This document shows, in pieces, positions 1 to 7,960 of a stretch of 64,000 bases of DNA. The notes under the pieces were generated by a model. The model ran no database searches, was not told the DNA's origin, and was given only the letters and a program-made list of their open reading frames with translations. The translations under genes were made by a program, and so were the position numbers. Numbering within the stretch: position 1 is the first letter of the stretch; each line of letters begins with the position of its first letter. Origin of the DNA: Bradyrhizobium sp. CB1717 (lineage in GTDB: Bacteria > Pseudomonadota > Alphaproteobacteria > Rhizobiales > Xanthobacteraceae); assembly GCF_029714325.1 (NCBI RefSeq), contig NZ_CP121666.1, positions 9,168,582 to 9,232,581 of the forward strand. The letters run 5' to 3'.

Positions 1-2
1 AC

Positions 3-269
3 TGGCGCAACAATTCCGTGCTGTTCGTGCACAATCTCGACGAGAAGCCGCGCGAAATCGCGTTCTCGGCGGGACTATCAGGCGAGACCGGCGCGCACCT
101 CATCAATCTGCTCGCGGAAGACCACAGCCACGCCGACAAGCGCGGCCAGCACCGCGTCGTGCTGGAGCCCTATGGCTATCGCTGGTACCGCGTCGGCGGG
201 CTGGATTATCTGCTGAAGCGAAGCGATATCGACGACGCGACGGTACGGGGGAAGAAGCGTCCGGGGTAG
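3..269 (+). CDS. Alpha-amylase family protein, C-terminal fragment (cut by window edge)
   Basis: Reading from base 3 gives 88 residues of an open frame that enters from the left edge and stops at 267-269. The visible part (NNSVLFVHNLDE near its start, then VLEPYGYRWYRVGG) looks like the C-terminal beta-sandwich of GH13 enzymes of the trehalose synthase/maltosyltransferase type, where the last strand often carries a 'PYGYRWYR' motif. The catalytic barrel lies outside the window, so the exact reaction cannot be read. The next gene is another GH13 enzyme on the opposite strand, converging on this one, which fits a glucan/trehalose metabolism neighbourhood. Confidence 0.7.
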   Translation, partial: WRNNSVLFVHNLDEKPREIAFSAGLSGETGAHLINLLAEDHSHADKRGQHRVVLEPYGYRWYRVGGLDYLLKRSDIDDATVRGKKRPG

Positions 270-306
270 GTCGGGATGCCGTAGTTTGCTCCGCCGTTTC
301 AACGAT

Positions 307-386
307 CGTCATTGCGAGCGAAGCGAAGCAATCCAGAATCTTTCCGCAGAGGCAGTCTGGATTGCTTCGCTTCGCTCGCAATGACG
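307..386. repeat. Dispersed palindromic repeat, family A, copy 1
   Basis: Two inverted arms, CGTCATTGCGAGCGAAGCGA at the left and its near complement ending CGCTCGCAATGACG at the right, enclose a short variable centre. Four further copies occur at 9474, 12547, 53694 and 58292. It lies between convergent genes and would fold as a long hairpin in RNA. Confidence 0.9.
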
Positions 387-438
387 AGGAGATAGCGGTG
401 GCCACCTCCTCCACCATTCTCCCTGGCGAAAGCAACGG

Positions 439-2040
439 CTAGGTTGGTGACTGCACCACCACTCCCTCATTCCCGCGCAGATCCAGCACGCCTTCCAGCA
501 TCTCCCCCTCGCGATCCAGGAACGTCGACAACAATATCTCGCTGCCGAAGCGGATCGCGCTCGTCGTCACGGCGATCGGGTCGGGGCCGAGATTGAGCAC
601 CACGATCACCGCCCTGCCTTCTGCCACGCGGCGGTAGATCAGCAAGTCGCCTTGCGCCGCGATCGGATGATAATCGCCGGCAACCAGCGGCGGGCAATCC
701 CTCCGCAACGCGATCAGGCGCTTGTAGAGGTTGAGGATCGAGCGCGGATCGGCTTCGAGATTGGCGACGTTCTCGCGGATATGATCCTCGGGCAGCGGCA
801 GCCAGGGCCTCACTTCCGAAAAGCCGGCGAAGTTCGACGAGTCCCATTGCATCGGCGTGCGGCAACCGTCGCGCCCCACCCCGATGCCGGGCACGTTCTT
901 CTCGAAGGGATCGCGCACGTCCTCCGGCGCGATCGCAAGCTGATGCATGCCGATCTCGTCGCCATAATAGAGCGTCGGCGTGCCGCGCAAGGTCAGCAGC
1001 AGCATGGCGGCGACGCGGGCCTGCTCGGGACCGACCCGGCTGGCCACGCGCGGGCGATCGTGATTGCCGAGCACCCAGTTCGGCCAGGCGCCCTTCGGCA
1101 GCGTCTTCTCGTAATCCTCGATGATCGTCTCGATCGAGCGCGCGCTCCAGAAGGTCGAGAGCAGCGCGAAATTGAACGGCATCTGCGCGCCGGTGAGGTC
1201 GTTGCCGTAATAGGCCATCAACCGGTGCAGCGGCAGATAGATCTCGCCGATCAGCACGCGGGCGCGATACGCATCGGTGACGCGTCGCATCTGCGCGATC
1301 ACGTCATGCACCTCGTCCTGGTCGGTGGAATATTGCGTCAGGATCTTTTCGTTGGGCGGCCGGCCCTCGACGTAATGCGGGTTCGGCGGATTGTCGCGGA
1401 ATTCGGCGTCCTTGATCAGGTGCCAGATCACGTCGACGCGAAAGCCGTCGACGCCCCTCTCCAGCCAGAACCGCATCACGTCGTAGATCGCTGCGCGGAC
1501 ATCGGGATTGCGCCAGTTGAGGTCCGGCTGCTGGGCCAGGAAGGCGTGGTAGTAATACTGCCCCGTGGTCTCGTCGAAAGCCCAGGCGCTGCCGCCGAAC
1601 TCGGAGAGCCAGTTGTTCGGCGCACTGCCGTCCGGCTTCGGGTCGCGCCAGATGTACCAGTCGCGCCTGGAATTGTCGCGCGAGGCGCGGCTCTCGACGA
1701 ACCAGGGATGCTGGTCCGAGGTGTGGTTGGGCACGAGGTCGAGGATCAGCTTCAGGCCGTTGTCATGGGCGGCCGCGAGCAGCGCGTCGAAATCCGCCAT
1801 CGTGCCGAACAGCGGCTCGATGCCGGTATAGTCAGAGATGTCGTAGCCGAAATCGGCCATCGGCGAGGGGAAGATCGGCGACAGCCAGATCGCGTCGACG
1901 CCGAGCGATTTCACATAAGGCAGCCGCTTCAGGATGCCGGCGAGGTCGCCGACGCCGTCACCGTCTGAGTCCTGAAAGGAGCGCGGATAGATCTGATAGA
2001 AGATGCCGTCGCGCCACCAATTGTCGTCGCTCTGAGCCAA
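439..2040 (-). CDS. GH13 alpha-glucosidase (oligo-1,6-glucosidase type)
   Basis: A 533-residue glycoside hydrolase expected to hydrolyse terminal alpha-glucosidic bonds of maltose/isomaltose-type oligosaccharides in the cytoplasm; no signal peptide is seen. The four GH13 conserved regions are present: DLVPNHTS at about 101-108, GFRVD with the nucleophile Asp near 203, IGEIY with the acid/base Glu near 266, and GNHD at about 325-328. The open frame extends 55 codons upstream, but homology begins at the WWRDGIFYQIYPRSF segment and a GGGGGA ribosome-binding site precedes a TTG codon at 2040, so that start was chosen. Substrate preference among alpha-glucosidase, trehalose-6-phosphate hydrolase and oligo-1,6-glucosidase cannot be fixed by eye. 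Confidence 0.9.
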   Translation of the reverse strand: MAQSDDNWWRDGIFYQIYPRSFQDSDGDGVGDLAGILKRLPYVKSLGVDAIWLSPIFPSPMADFGYDISDYTGIEPLFGTMADFDALLAAAHDNGLKLILDLVPNHTSDQHPWFVESRASRDNSRRDWYIWRDPKPDGSAPNNWLSEFGGSAWAFDETTGQYYYHAFLAQQPDLNWRNPDVRAAIYDVMRFWLERGVDGFRVDVIWHLIKDAEFRDNPPNPHYVEGRPPNEKILTQYSTDQDEVHDVIAQMRRVTDAYRARVLIGEIYLPLHRLMAYYGNDLTGAQMPFNFALLSTFWSARSIETIIEDYEKTLPKGAWPNWVLGNHDRPRVASRVGPEQARVAAMLLLTLRGTPTLYYGDEIGMHQLAIAPEDVRDPFEKNVPGIGVGRDGCRTPMQWDSSNFAGFSEVRPWLPLPEDHIRENVANLEADPRSILNLYKRLIALRRDCPPLVAGDYHPIAAQGDLLIYRRVAEGRAVIVVLNLGPDPIAVTTSAIRFGSEILLSTFLDREGEMLEGVLDLRGNEGVVVQSPT

Positions 2041-2296
2041 GATCGTCCCCCGAATGTACTTCGCGCGGACAGCAACGCCGGATCGCGCCAACGGTTCACG
2101 AGAAGGGGCAGACGAACAAGGCTTTGGGACGGCGATGTGGCGCCTGCAGCGCGGCAGGCCGTCGTCTGACGCCGCAGGCCCAGGGTTCCCCGGGAAACGC
2201 CGCAATTTCGCGCCAGTTGCGCCTGCGTTCCGGCCTCAACCTACCGCGATGCCAGTGGAACCTTGGTTCCGAGGGACGAAACCACTGGAGGGACCC

Positions 2297-3415
2297 ATGA
2301 GGTCACGCATCACACTGTGCTCGCTCGCCTTCGCTCTCGCCACCCTGCCATTCTCGGCCGGAACCTCTCCTGCCTTCGCCAAGCCGACCGTCGAGGTCGC
2401 CTTCGTGCTCGATACCACGGGATCGATGGCCCGCCTGATCGAGGGCGCCAAGCGAAAGATCTGGTCGATCGCCACGACGATCGTCGACTCCAATCCGGAC
2501 GCCGATATCCGCATGGGCCTCGTCGCCTATCGCGACATCGGTGACGATTACGTGACGTCGAAGATCGAGCTGACCCGCGACATCCAGGATCTGTACGCCA
2601 ATCTCCTGGAGTTGAAGGCGCGCGGCGGCGGCGACTGGCCCGAAAGCGTCAACGAGGCGCTCGATGTTGCCGTCAACAAGCTGCAATGGACGACGGGCAG
2701 CGACGTCAGGCACATCGTGTTTCTGGTTGGCGATGCGCCGCCGCACATGGACTACGCGCAGGACACCAAATATCCGACGACGCTCGCGGTCGCCAAGCAG
2801 AAGGACATCATCGTCAATGCTGTGCTCGCCGGCGATGCCCGCGACACCGAGCGGGTGTGGCGCAACATCGCGCAGATCGGCAACGGCCGTTTCATCCCGA
2901 TTCCGCAGGACGGCGGGCAGGTCGTCATCATCGAGACTCCGTACGACCAGGACATCATCATCCTGCAGCAGCAGCTCAACGGCACGGTGATCCCCTATGG
3001 CCCGCGCGAGCGGCAGAAGCATACCGAGCTGAAGATGCGGCAGTCGGCCGGCGTGGCGGCATCTGCACCCTCAACGGCCGCCGACATGGCGAGCTATATC
3101 GGCAAGCGATCCGCATCGACCGCGGAAGCCGTGACCGGCGGCGGCGATCTCGTCGCCGATGCCGCCAAGGGCAGGACAAGCGTTACCGCGGTCGCTGAGG
3201 CCGACCTGCCCGAAAATCTGCGCGCGATGAAACCCGAGCAGCGTGAGGCCGAGGTATCCAAGCAGATCGAGCAGCGCAAGGCGCTGAACGAGAAGCTCGC
3301 TGCGCTGGTCACCAAGCGTGACAAGTACATCGCCGATCAGGCGGCGAAGTCACCGAAGACGTCGTCCTTCGACGGGGTCGTGCAGGAGACGTTGAAGGCG
3401 CAGATCAAGCGGTAA
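2297..3415 (+). CDS. Secreted von Willebrand factor A (VWA) domain protein
   Basis: A 372-residue protein with an N-terminal signal peptide (MRSRITLCSLAFALA…, cleavage near AFA-K) followed directly by a VWA domain. The metal-ion-dependent adhesion site begins DTTGSM at about residues 42-47, and the later VGDAPPH segment fits the domain core. The C-terminal third is charged and helical, perhaps coiled-coil (EQREAEVSKQIEQRKALNEKL). The frame is open from 2054, but the ATG at 2297 follows GGAGGGACCC and begins the signal peptide. It is divergent from the alpha-glucosidase across 256 bp. The partner it binds is unknown. Confidence 0.85.
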   Translation: MRSRITLCSLAFALATLPFSAGTSPAFAKPTVEVAFVLDTTGSMARLIEGAKRKIWSIATTIVDSNPDADIRMGLVAYRDIGDDYVTSKIELTRDIQDLYANLLELKARGGGDWPESVNEALDVAVNKLQWTTGSDVRHIVFLVGDAPPHMDYAQDTKYPTTLAVAKQKDIIVNAVLAGDARDTERVWRNIAQIGNGRFIPIPQDGGQVVIIETPYDQDIIILQQQLNGTVIPYGPRERQKHTELKMRQSAGVAASAPSTAADMASYIGKRSASTAEAVTGGGDLVADAAKGRTSVTAVAEADLPENLRAMKPEQREAEVSKQIEQRKALNEKLAALVTKRDKYIADQAAKSPKTSSFDGVVQETLKAQIKR

Positions 3416-3423
3416 CAGCGGCG

Positions 3424-3474
3424 CCCCGGGGACGTCTGCCGTTCCCCCGGGGACGGTCTGCCGTTCCCCCGGGG
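3424..3474. repeat. Short tandem repeat, about 2.5 units of 23-24 bp
   Basis: The unit CCCCGGGGACG(G)TCTGCCGTTC is present twice and a third begins CCCCGGGG before diverging. Each CCCCGGGG core is itself palindromic. It lies between the VWA gene and the MBL hydrolase gene. Confidence 0.85.
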
Positions 3475-3528
3475 TTCGCGCACGACTATTTTGCTTGGCG
3501 CCGCAGCAAAAATCGGCATTGTGGCGCC

Positions 3529-4221
3529 ATGACCGAGCAAAATGACACCCAAGATTCCTCGCAGGAATCCTCGCAGGCCAAGGCGGGCGCGATCATCGTC
3601 CCCGTGACGCTGTTCGAGCAGAACTGCACCATCATCTGGGACGAGCCCAGCAAGAAGGCCGTGGTGATCGATCCCGGCGGCGACGTGCCGAAGATCCTGG
3701 ATGCGATCAAGCAGACCGGCGTCACCGTGGAGAAGATCTGGCTGACCCACGGCCATATCGACCATGTCGGCGGCGCGGCGGAGCTGCGCGATGCGCTGAA
3801 AGTGCCGATCGAGGGGCCGCATCAGGCCGACAAGTTCCTGCTCGACAACGTGGTCGAGAGCGGCGCGCGCTTCGGCATGACCGGCGTGCGCAATTTCGCG
3901 CCGGACCGCTGGCTCGAGGAAGGCGACAGCGTGTCGATCGGTGGCCTCACGTTCGACATCCTGCACTGCCCCGGCCACTCGCCGGGCAGCGTGGTGTTCT
4001 TTAACAAGGACCTGCGTTTCGCCCATGTCGGCGACGTCCTGTTCGCGGGCTCGGTGGGACGCACGGACCTGCCCGGCGGCAGTCACGCGACGCTGATCAA
4101 CTCGATTCTGACAAAATTGCTGCCGCTCGGCGACGATGTCGGCTTCATCTGCGGCCACGGCGCCGGCTCGAGCATCGGCCAGGAGCGGATGACCAATCCG
4201 TTCATCACCGGCGAGATGTGA
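3529..4221 (+). CDS. MBL-fold metallo-hydrolase (glyoxalase II-like, YcbL type)
   Basis: A 230-residue metallo-beta-lactamase fold enzyme. The metal site motif THGHIDH is present at about residue 72, followed by HCPGHSPGS and HVGDVLF, which supply the later His and Asp ligands, and by a C-terminal CGHGAGS. Small members of this group hydrolyse thioesters such as S-lactoylglutathione, but the true substrate cannot be read. The N-terminal 20 residues are Ser/Gln-rich and variable, so a start further in is possible. It is convergent with the HxlR gene, ending 3 bp from it. Confidence 0.87.
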   Translation: MTEQNDTQDSSQESSQAKAGAIIVPVTLFEQNCTIIWDEPSKKAVVIDPGGDVPKILDAIKQTGVTVEKIWLTHGHIDHVGGAAELRDALKVPIEGPHQADKFLLDNVVESGARFGMTGVRNFAPDRWLEEGDSVSIGGLTFDILHCPGHSPGSVVFFNKDLRFAHVGDVLFAGSVGRTDLPGGSHATLINSILTKLLPLGDDVGFICGHGAGSSIGQERMTNPFITGEM

Positions 4222-4224
4222 GTT

Positions 4225-4596
4225 TTATTCGGCGGCCTCGGTGAGCACGGGCTCGCCGAGGTTTCGTTCACCCCATTCGCGGATCGCTGCAACCACGGGG
4301 ACGAAGCTCCTACCCTTCCGCGTCAGGCGATACTCGACCTTCGGCGGCACCTCGCCAAAATCCTTGCGGTCGATCAGGCCGCTCATCGTCAGCGCCTTCA
4401 ATTCGCGGCTGAGCACGCGCGGGGTGATCTCGGCGCTGCCTTCAGTGCCGCGCAGCAGGCCGCTCCTGATCTCGCCGTAGCGGCGCGGGCCGTCCTTGAG
4501 ATCCCAGACGATGCGCAGCTTGTACTTGCCGCTGATCATCTTCTGAAACGCCGCGACCGGACAGGCGCGCGGCGCGATCGCTCTTGCCTTCGCCAT
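4225..4596 (-). CDS. HxlR-family winged-helix transcriptional regulator
   Basis: A 123-residue DNA-binding protein of the HxlR type. The signature CPVAAFQKMISGKYKLRIVW near the N-terminus, then RYGEIRSGL, ITPRVLSRELKAL (recognition helix) and the wing VEYRLTRKGRSF match the family. The frame is open for 41 more codons, but a GGAGGAGACGAC ribosome site precedes the ATG at 4596. It is transcribed divergently from the small ABM-like gene at 4739. The shared promoter region carries a direct repeat that may be its operator. The inducing signal is unknown. Confidence 0.9.
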   Translation of the reverse strand: MAKARAIAPRACPVAAFQKMISGKYKLRIVWDLKDGPRRYGEIRSGLLRGTEGSAEITPRVLSRELKALTMSGLIDRKDFGEVPPKVEYRLTRKGRSFVPVVAAIREWGERNLGEPVLTEAAE

Positions 4597-4654
4597 GTCG
4601 TCTCCTCCATGCGCCAGCCAAGCCAGATGCCAGGATAGGATCGATCGCGAAAAA

Positions 4655-4681
4655 GTCCATACTATCAATTTTGTCCATACT
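4655..4681. promoter_or_regulatory. Candidate HxlR operator (direct repeat)
   Basis: GTCCATACT occurs at 4655-4663 and again, identical, at 4673-4681, giving an 18-bp period. It lies in the 142-bp region between the divergent HxlR gene and the 100-residue gene, where an autoregulator would bind. Binding is inferred from position only. Confidence 0.5.
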
Positions 4682-4738
4682 TGCGAGATCGCGCGCAAGG
4701 CGCAGATGATGACGCACATGACGAACAGGGAGCGTCAC

Positions 4739-5041
4739 ATGAAGCACTTCATGATCAGATATCAGTTCAAGAACGGTACGACGGAGGAATGGCACCGGGA
4801 CATCGGCCGCTTCATCAAGGCGATCGACGGCGATCCGGAGCTGAAGGGTCGGATCGGCTATCGCGTCCTCAAGGCCCGCGACGACGGCAGCTATTTCCAC
4901 CTCGCCAGCGTCAGCGACGATGCAGCGCAGAAGGCTTTGCAATCGCGCGACTTCTTCAGGGCCTATCAGGAGACGACGCGGAAAGTCGCCGGCGGCGAGG
5001 TGACGGTGACGCCGATCGAGGTGATCGATCAGACGGGGTAA
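4739..5041 (+). CDS. Small dimeric alpha-beta barrel-like protein, probable HxlR target
   Basis: A 100-residue protein beginning MKHFMIRYQFKNG. The pattern of an initial beta strand, a helix around FIKAIDGDPEL, strands (IGYRVLKARD, SYFHLASV) and a helix with FFRAYQETTRKV resembles antibiotic-biosynthesis-monooxygenase (ABM)-like dimeric alpha-beta barrels. No catalytic residue can be named. The ATG at 4739 follows an AGGGAG site; upstream ATGs lack one. Its divergent arrangement with the HxlR regulator suggests that it is regulated by that protein. Confidence 0.75.
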   Translation: MKHFMIRYQFKNGTTEEWHRDIGRFIKAIDGDPELKGRIGYRVLKARDDGSYFHLASVSDDAAQKALQSRDFFRAYQETTRKVAGGEVTVTPIEVIDQTG

Positions 5042-5052
5042 ATTATCTCAAT

Positions 5053-5078
5053 GTCGTCCTGGCGAAAGCCAGGACGAC
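5053..5078. repeat. Family C intergenic hairpin (short form)
   Basis: Perfect 10-bp arms GTCGTCCTGG / CCAGGACGAC surround CGAAAG. The same core starts the longer element at 16720. It lies between convergent genes and lacks a T-run, so it is called a repeat rather than a terminator. Confidence 0.85.
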
Positions 5079-5105
5079 GGCGAAACATGTTTCGTTTAGC
5101 CCAAA

Positions 5106-6260
5106 CTACTTCATCAATCCCGCAGCGGTCAGCGCGCGGGTGATGATCTGGCCGAGATCGAAGCCGTGAGACTTTTCGCGGTTCAGCTCGGCCGGTTGCT
5201 CGGCGACCGCGGTGCGGATCGAGCGGGCGAGATGTGGCGCGGGCGTCAGCGCCGGCTTCGCCGCCTTCTTCGCCTCCGCGATCCAGCCGGTCAGGCCGAA
5301 AAATTTTGCGATGTGATAGGACGAGGAGATGCCGGCCTCGATCAGGAACGCGCCCTCCATGCCGTAGCGCTGGTCGTTGTCGGCCAGCCCAAGCGGCGTG
5401 CCGTGGGCCATGTCGGTGATAGCGTAGGACTCGACCAGCGTCTCGCCGTCCTTGTTCCACCAGGCCTGGCGCGGATAGCCGTCGACATTGGTCTCGGCCA
5501 TCGGCACGGCGGGCAGATCGTGCAGGTCGAGCCACTGCTTGACGATCTCGTTGGCATTGCCGGGATTGACGGTGCGGTCGGCGCTGCCGTGCCACACCGA
5601 GATCCTCGGCCAGGGACCACGATGGTTCGAGGCGCGCCGCACGAAATCGCCGAGCTCGCGATCGGGCCTCTGCGGCGAATAAAACATGCCGTCCAGCGCC
5701 TCGCGCAAGTTCGACGCGATGCCGTAAGGCAGTCCGGCAATGATCGCGCCGGCCGCAAAGACTTCCGGATAGGTCGCGAGCATCACCGACGTCATGCCGC
5801 CACCGGCGGAGAGGCCGGTGATGAAGATGCGCCTGGGATCGATGCGATGTGCATCCGCCATATGCGCGATCATCTCGCGGATCGAGCGCGCTTCGCCGCT
5901 GTCCCGCGCGGTGTCTTCCGGATTGAACCAGTTAAAGCAGGTGTTGCCGTTGTTGACGCGCTGCTGCTCGGGCATCAGCAGCGCGAAGCCGTAATGCCGC
6001 GCGAGCGTCGACCAGCCGGCACCGAGATCGTAACCCGCCGCCGTCTGTCCGCAGCCATGCAGCACGACGACCAGCGCGCGCGGCTTCTGCAACTTCGCCG
6101 GCACGAACGCGAACATGCGCAGGGCTCCGGGATTGTCGCCGAAGCCCGTGACCTCTTCCAGCGGGCTGGATGAATCAGGGCTGCGGCCGAACTCGGCAAG
6201 GCGCAGACCGTCCAGCTTCGGCAGACGTCTCAACAAATCGACATTTCTTGCTAACGACAC
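5106..6260 (-). CDS. PHB depolymerase-family esterase (LpqC/PhaZ-like alpha/beta hydrolase)
   Basis: A 384-residue alpha/beta hydrolase of the PHB depolymerase family. The oxyanion segment VVLHGCGQTA, the nucleophile elbow GLSAGG, an acid region near HGSADRTVNP and a C-terminal MAHGTPLG His complete a plausible triad. Such proteins cleave polyhydroxyalkanoate or feruloyl/acetyl esters. No signal peptide is evident here, so an intracellular role is possible. The GTG at 6260 follows AGGAAG and begins MSLARNVDLLRRLP; an ATG 13 codons earlier is less well placed. The substrate is not proven. Confidence 0.85.
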   Translation of the reverse strand: MSLARNVDLLRRLPKLDGLRLAEFGRSPDSSSPLEEVTGFGDNPGALRMFAFVPAKLQKPRALVVVLHGCGQTAAGYDLGAGWSTLARHYGFALLMPEQQRVNNGNTCFNWFNPEDTARDSGEARSIREMIAHMADAHRIDPRRIFITGLSAGGGMTSVMLATYPEVFAAGAIIAGLPYGIASNLREALDGMFYSPQRPDRELGDFVRRASNHRGPWPRISVWHGSADRTVNPGNANEIVKQWLDLHDLPAVPMAETNVDGYPRQAWWNKDGETLVESYAITDMAHGTPLGLADNDQRYGMEGAFLIEAGISSSYHIAKFFGLTGWIAEAKKAAKPALTPAPHLARSIRTAVAEQPAELNREKSHGFDLGQIITRALTAAGLMK

Positions 6261-6401
6261 GGCAACTTCCTGATGGGCGACGTTCAACGTACAGCCCAAC
6301 CAGATAGTTGCTGCATTGCGAAATAAAAAGGCCGTGTGCTGTCGATCCCGCGAAAATCACTGGAAATTCAGCAGAAATCCGCACGCATTAACCGCAATGC
6401 T

Positions 6402-7814
6402 TCAACTTGATGCAGATGCGCGGCGCATCCACGTCAGAAATACGGTGCAGATCATGATTAACGTCACAAACAGCGCGAGCGAGACGAGAAATCCTGCGCG
6501 CGCTGATTGCAGTGATTCGATCGCGAAGAATACCGCGCCGATTGCGGCCACTCCGGCCGCATTTCCGATCTGTGCTGTCGTGCCGTACATGCCGGAGGCC
6601 GAGCCTGCGGCGACAGGTTTGACAGTCGAGAGCACGGCGCCGGACAGCGGGGCCATCACGAGTCCCTGGCCATACCCGAAGATGCTCATGGTCAGCGCGA
6701 GTGCGAGCGGCGATGGCGTGTCAACATAGAGCACAAGAAGCGCGAGCGCGCCGAGGCCTGCGATCTGCAACGCGCAGCCCTCGATCAACACCCTGGTGCC
6801 GCGATGCCGAGCGCGAGCGCCGCTATGGCGTGAGGCCACGACGAAAGCGATGGCAAGTGGAATGGAGGCCATTCCGGCCGCAAGCGGCGGAATCTCCAGG
6901 CCGCGCTGCATGAACAGCGTCATGACCAGATAGAACGAGAGATTGGCGAGGAAGAAAAAGAACGCCGCGCCAAGGCCGCGCAGGAAGGCGGCGTCCGTCA
7001 GCAGCGTCAAATCGATCAGCGGCATGCCGCCGGCACCCGCAACGCCATGCTCGAGCTTCAGGAACGCCAGAAGGATGGCGACGCCGATCACCATTACGGC
7101 CCACAGCCACGGCGCCCAGCCGACATCATGGCCGAACAGCAGCGGCCCGATCAGGCACAGCAATCCCGCGAACAGGACCACGCTGCCCTTGACGTCGAGC
7201 CTGGTCCCTGCCCGTCGTGGCACCGACGGCATGATGCGCCAGGCCGCCGCGGCGATGACGAGGCCAAAGGGAACGTTGACGAAGAACACCGACCGCCAGC
7301 CGGTGCCGGCGAGATCGAGCGTGACAAGGAGACCGCCGAGCAAGAAGCCCGCAGCGCCCGCGAGCCCGAGCACGATGCCGTAGATGGCGAAGGCACGGTT
7401 GCGCGTCTCGTCGGTGAACAGAAGATGCAGCGTCGCCAGCACCTGCGGCACCATCAGCGCTGCGGTCGCGCCCTGCGCCAGCCGCGCGACGATGAGCTCG
7501 ACGCCGGATTGTGCGAGCCCGCACCACAGCGAGGTCGCCGTGAAGCCGAGCACGCCGGCCAGGAAGACAGCCTTGGTGCCGTGGATGTCGCCGAGCCGGC
7601 CGCCGGTGACGACCAGCGTGGCATAGGCGATCAGATAGATCGCGATGACGGATTCGATCTGCGCCGGCGACGCCTTCAGATCCACCGCGATGGTAGGGAT
7701 CGCGACGTTCACGATGAAGGCATCGACGCCGAACATGAACTGGGCGGCGACGACGATCGCCAGCACCCACCAGCGGCGGGTCGAATCGATTGGCTTTGTG
7801 ACGGTTTGATGCAT
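6402..7814 (-). CDS. MFS transporter, DHA2 (EmrB/QacA) drug-efflux type
   Basis: A 470-residue integral membrane protein with about 14 hydrophobic segments, typical of the 14-TM DHA2 proton antiporters that export drugs or other hydrophobic compounds. The first helix region AIVVAAQFMFGVDAFIVNVAIP carries the 'D-x-x-IVNVALP' family motif, and GGRLGDIHG is the MFS loop motif A. The start at ATG 7814 (MHQTVTKPID) was preferred over an open extension of 35 codons that is not membrane-like. The next gene on the plus strand diverges. The substrate is unknown. Confidence 0.9.
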   Translation of the reverse strand: MHQTVTKPIDSTRRWWVLAIVVAAQFMFGVDAFIVNVAIPTIAVDLKASPAQIESVIAIYLIAYATLVVTGGRLGDIHGTKAVFLAGVLGFTATSLWCGLAQSGVELIVARLAQGATAALMVPQVLATLHLLFTDETRNRAFAIYGIVLGLAGAAGFLLGGLLVTLDLAGTGWRSVFFVNVPFGLVIAAAAWRIMPSVPRRAGTRLDVKGSVVLFAGLLCLIGPLLFGHDVGWAPWLWAVMVIGVAILLAFLKLEHGVAGAGGMPLIDLTLLTDAAFLRGLGAAFFFFLANLSFYLVMTLFMQRGLEIPPLAAGMASIPLAIAFVVASRHSGARARHRGTRVLIEGCALQIAGLGALALLVLYVDTPSPLALALTMSIFGYGQGLVMAPLSGAVLSTVKPVAAGSASGMYGTTAQIGNAAGVAAIGAVFFAIESLQSARAGFLVSLALFVTLIMICTVFLTWMRRASASS

Positions 7815-7960
7815 TTTCGCGCGAACCTTCGGCGATTTATTTGCGCGCAAGACTCGCAAATCGCGGTCATCCGCGCGATTACCTCGGAGGTAGGACTTGC
7901 TTTGGCCCGATTGCTGCATGTCGGTTCCCGCTGGATTTGCAGGGGTTCGGAAGTCTTCCG

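Noticed and set aside
2054..2296. Extended N-terminus of the VWA protein
   Set aside because: The signal peptide and GGAGG site both place the start at 2297; the extra 81 codons would block export.
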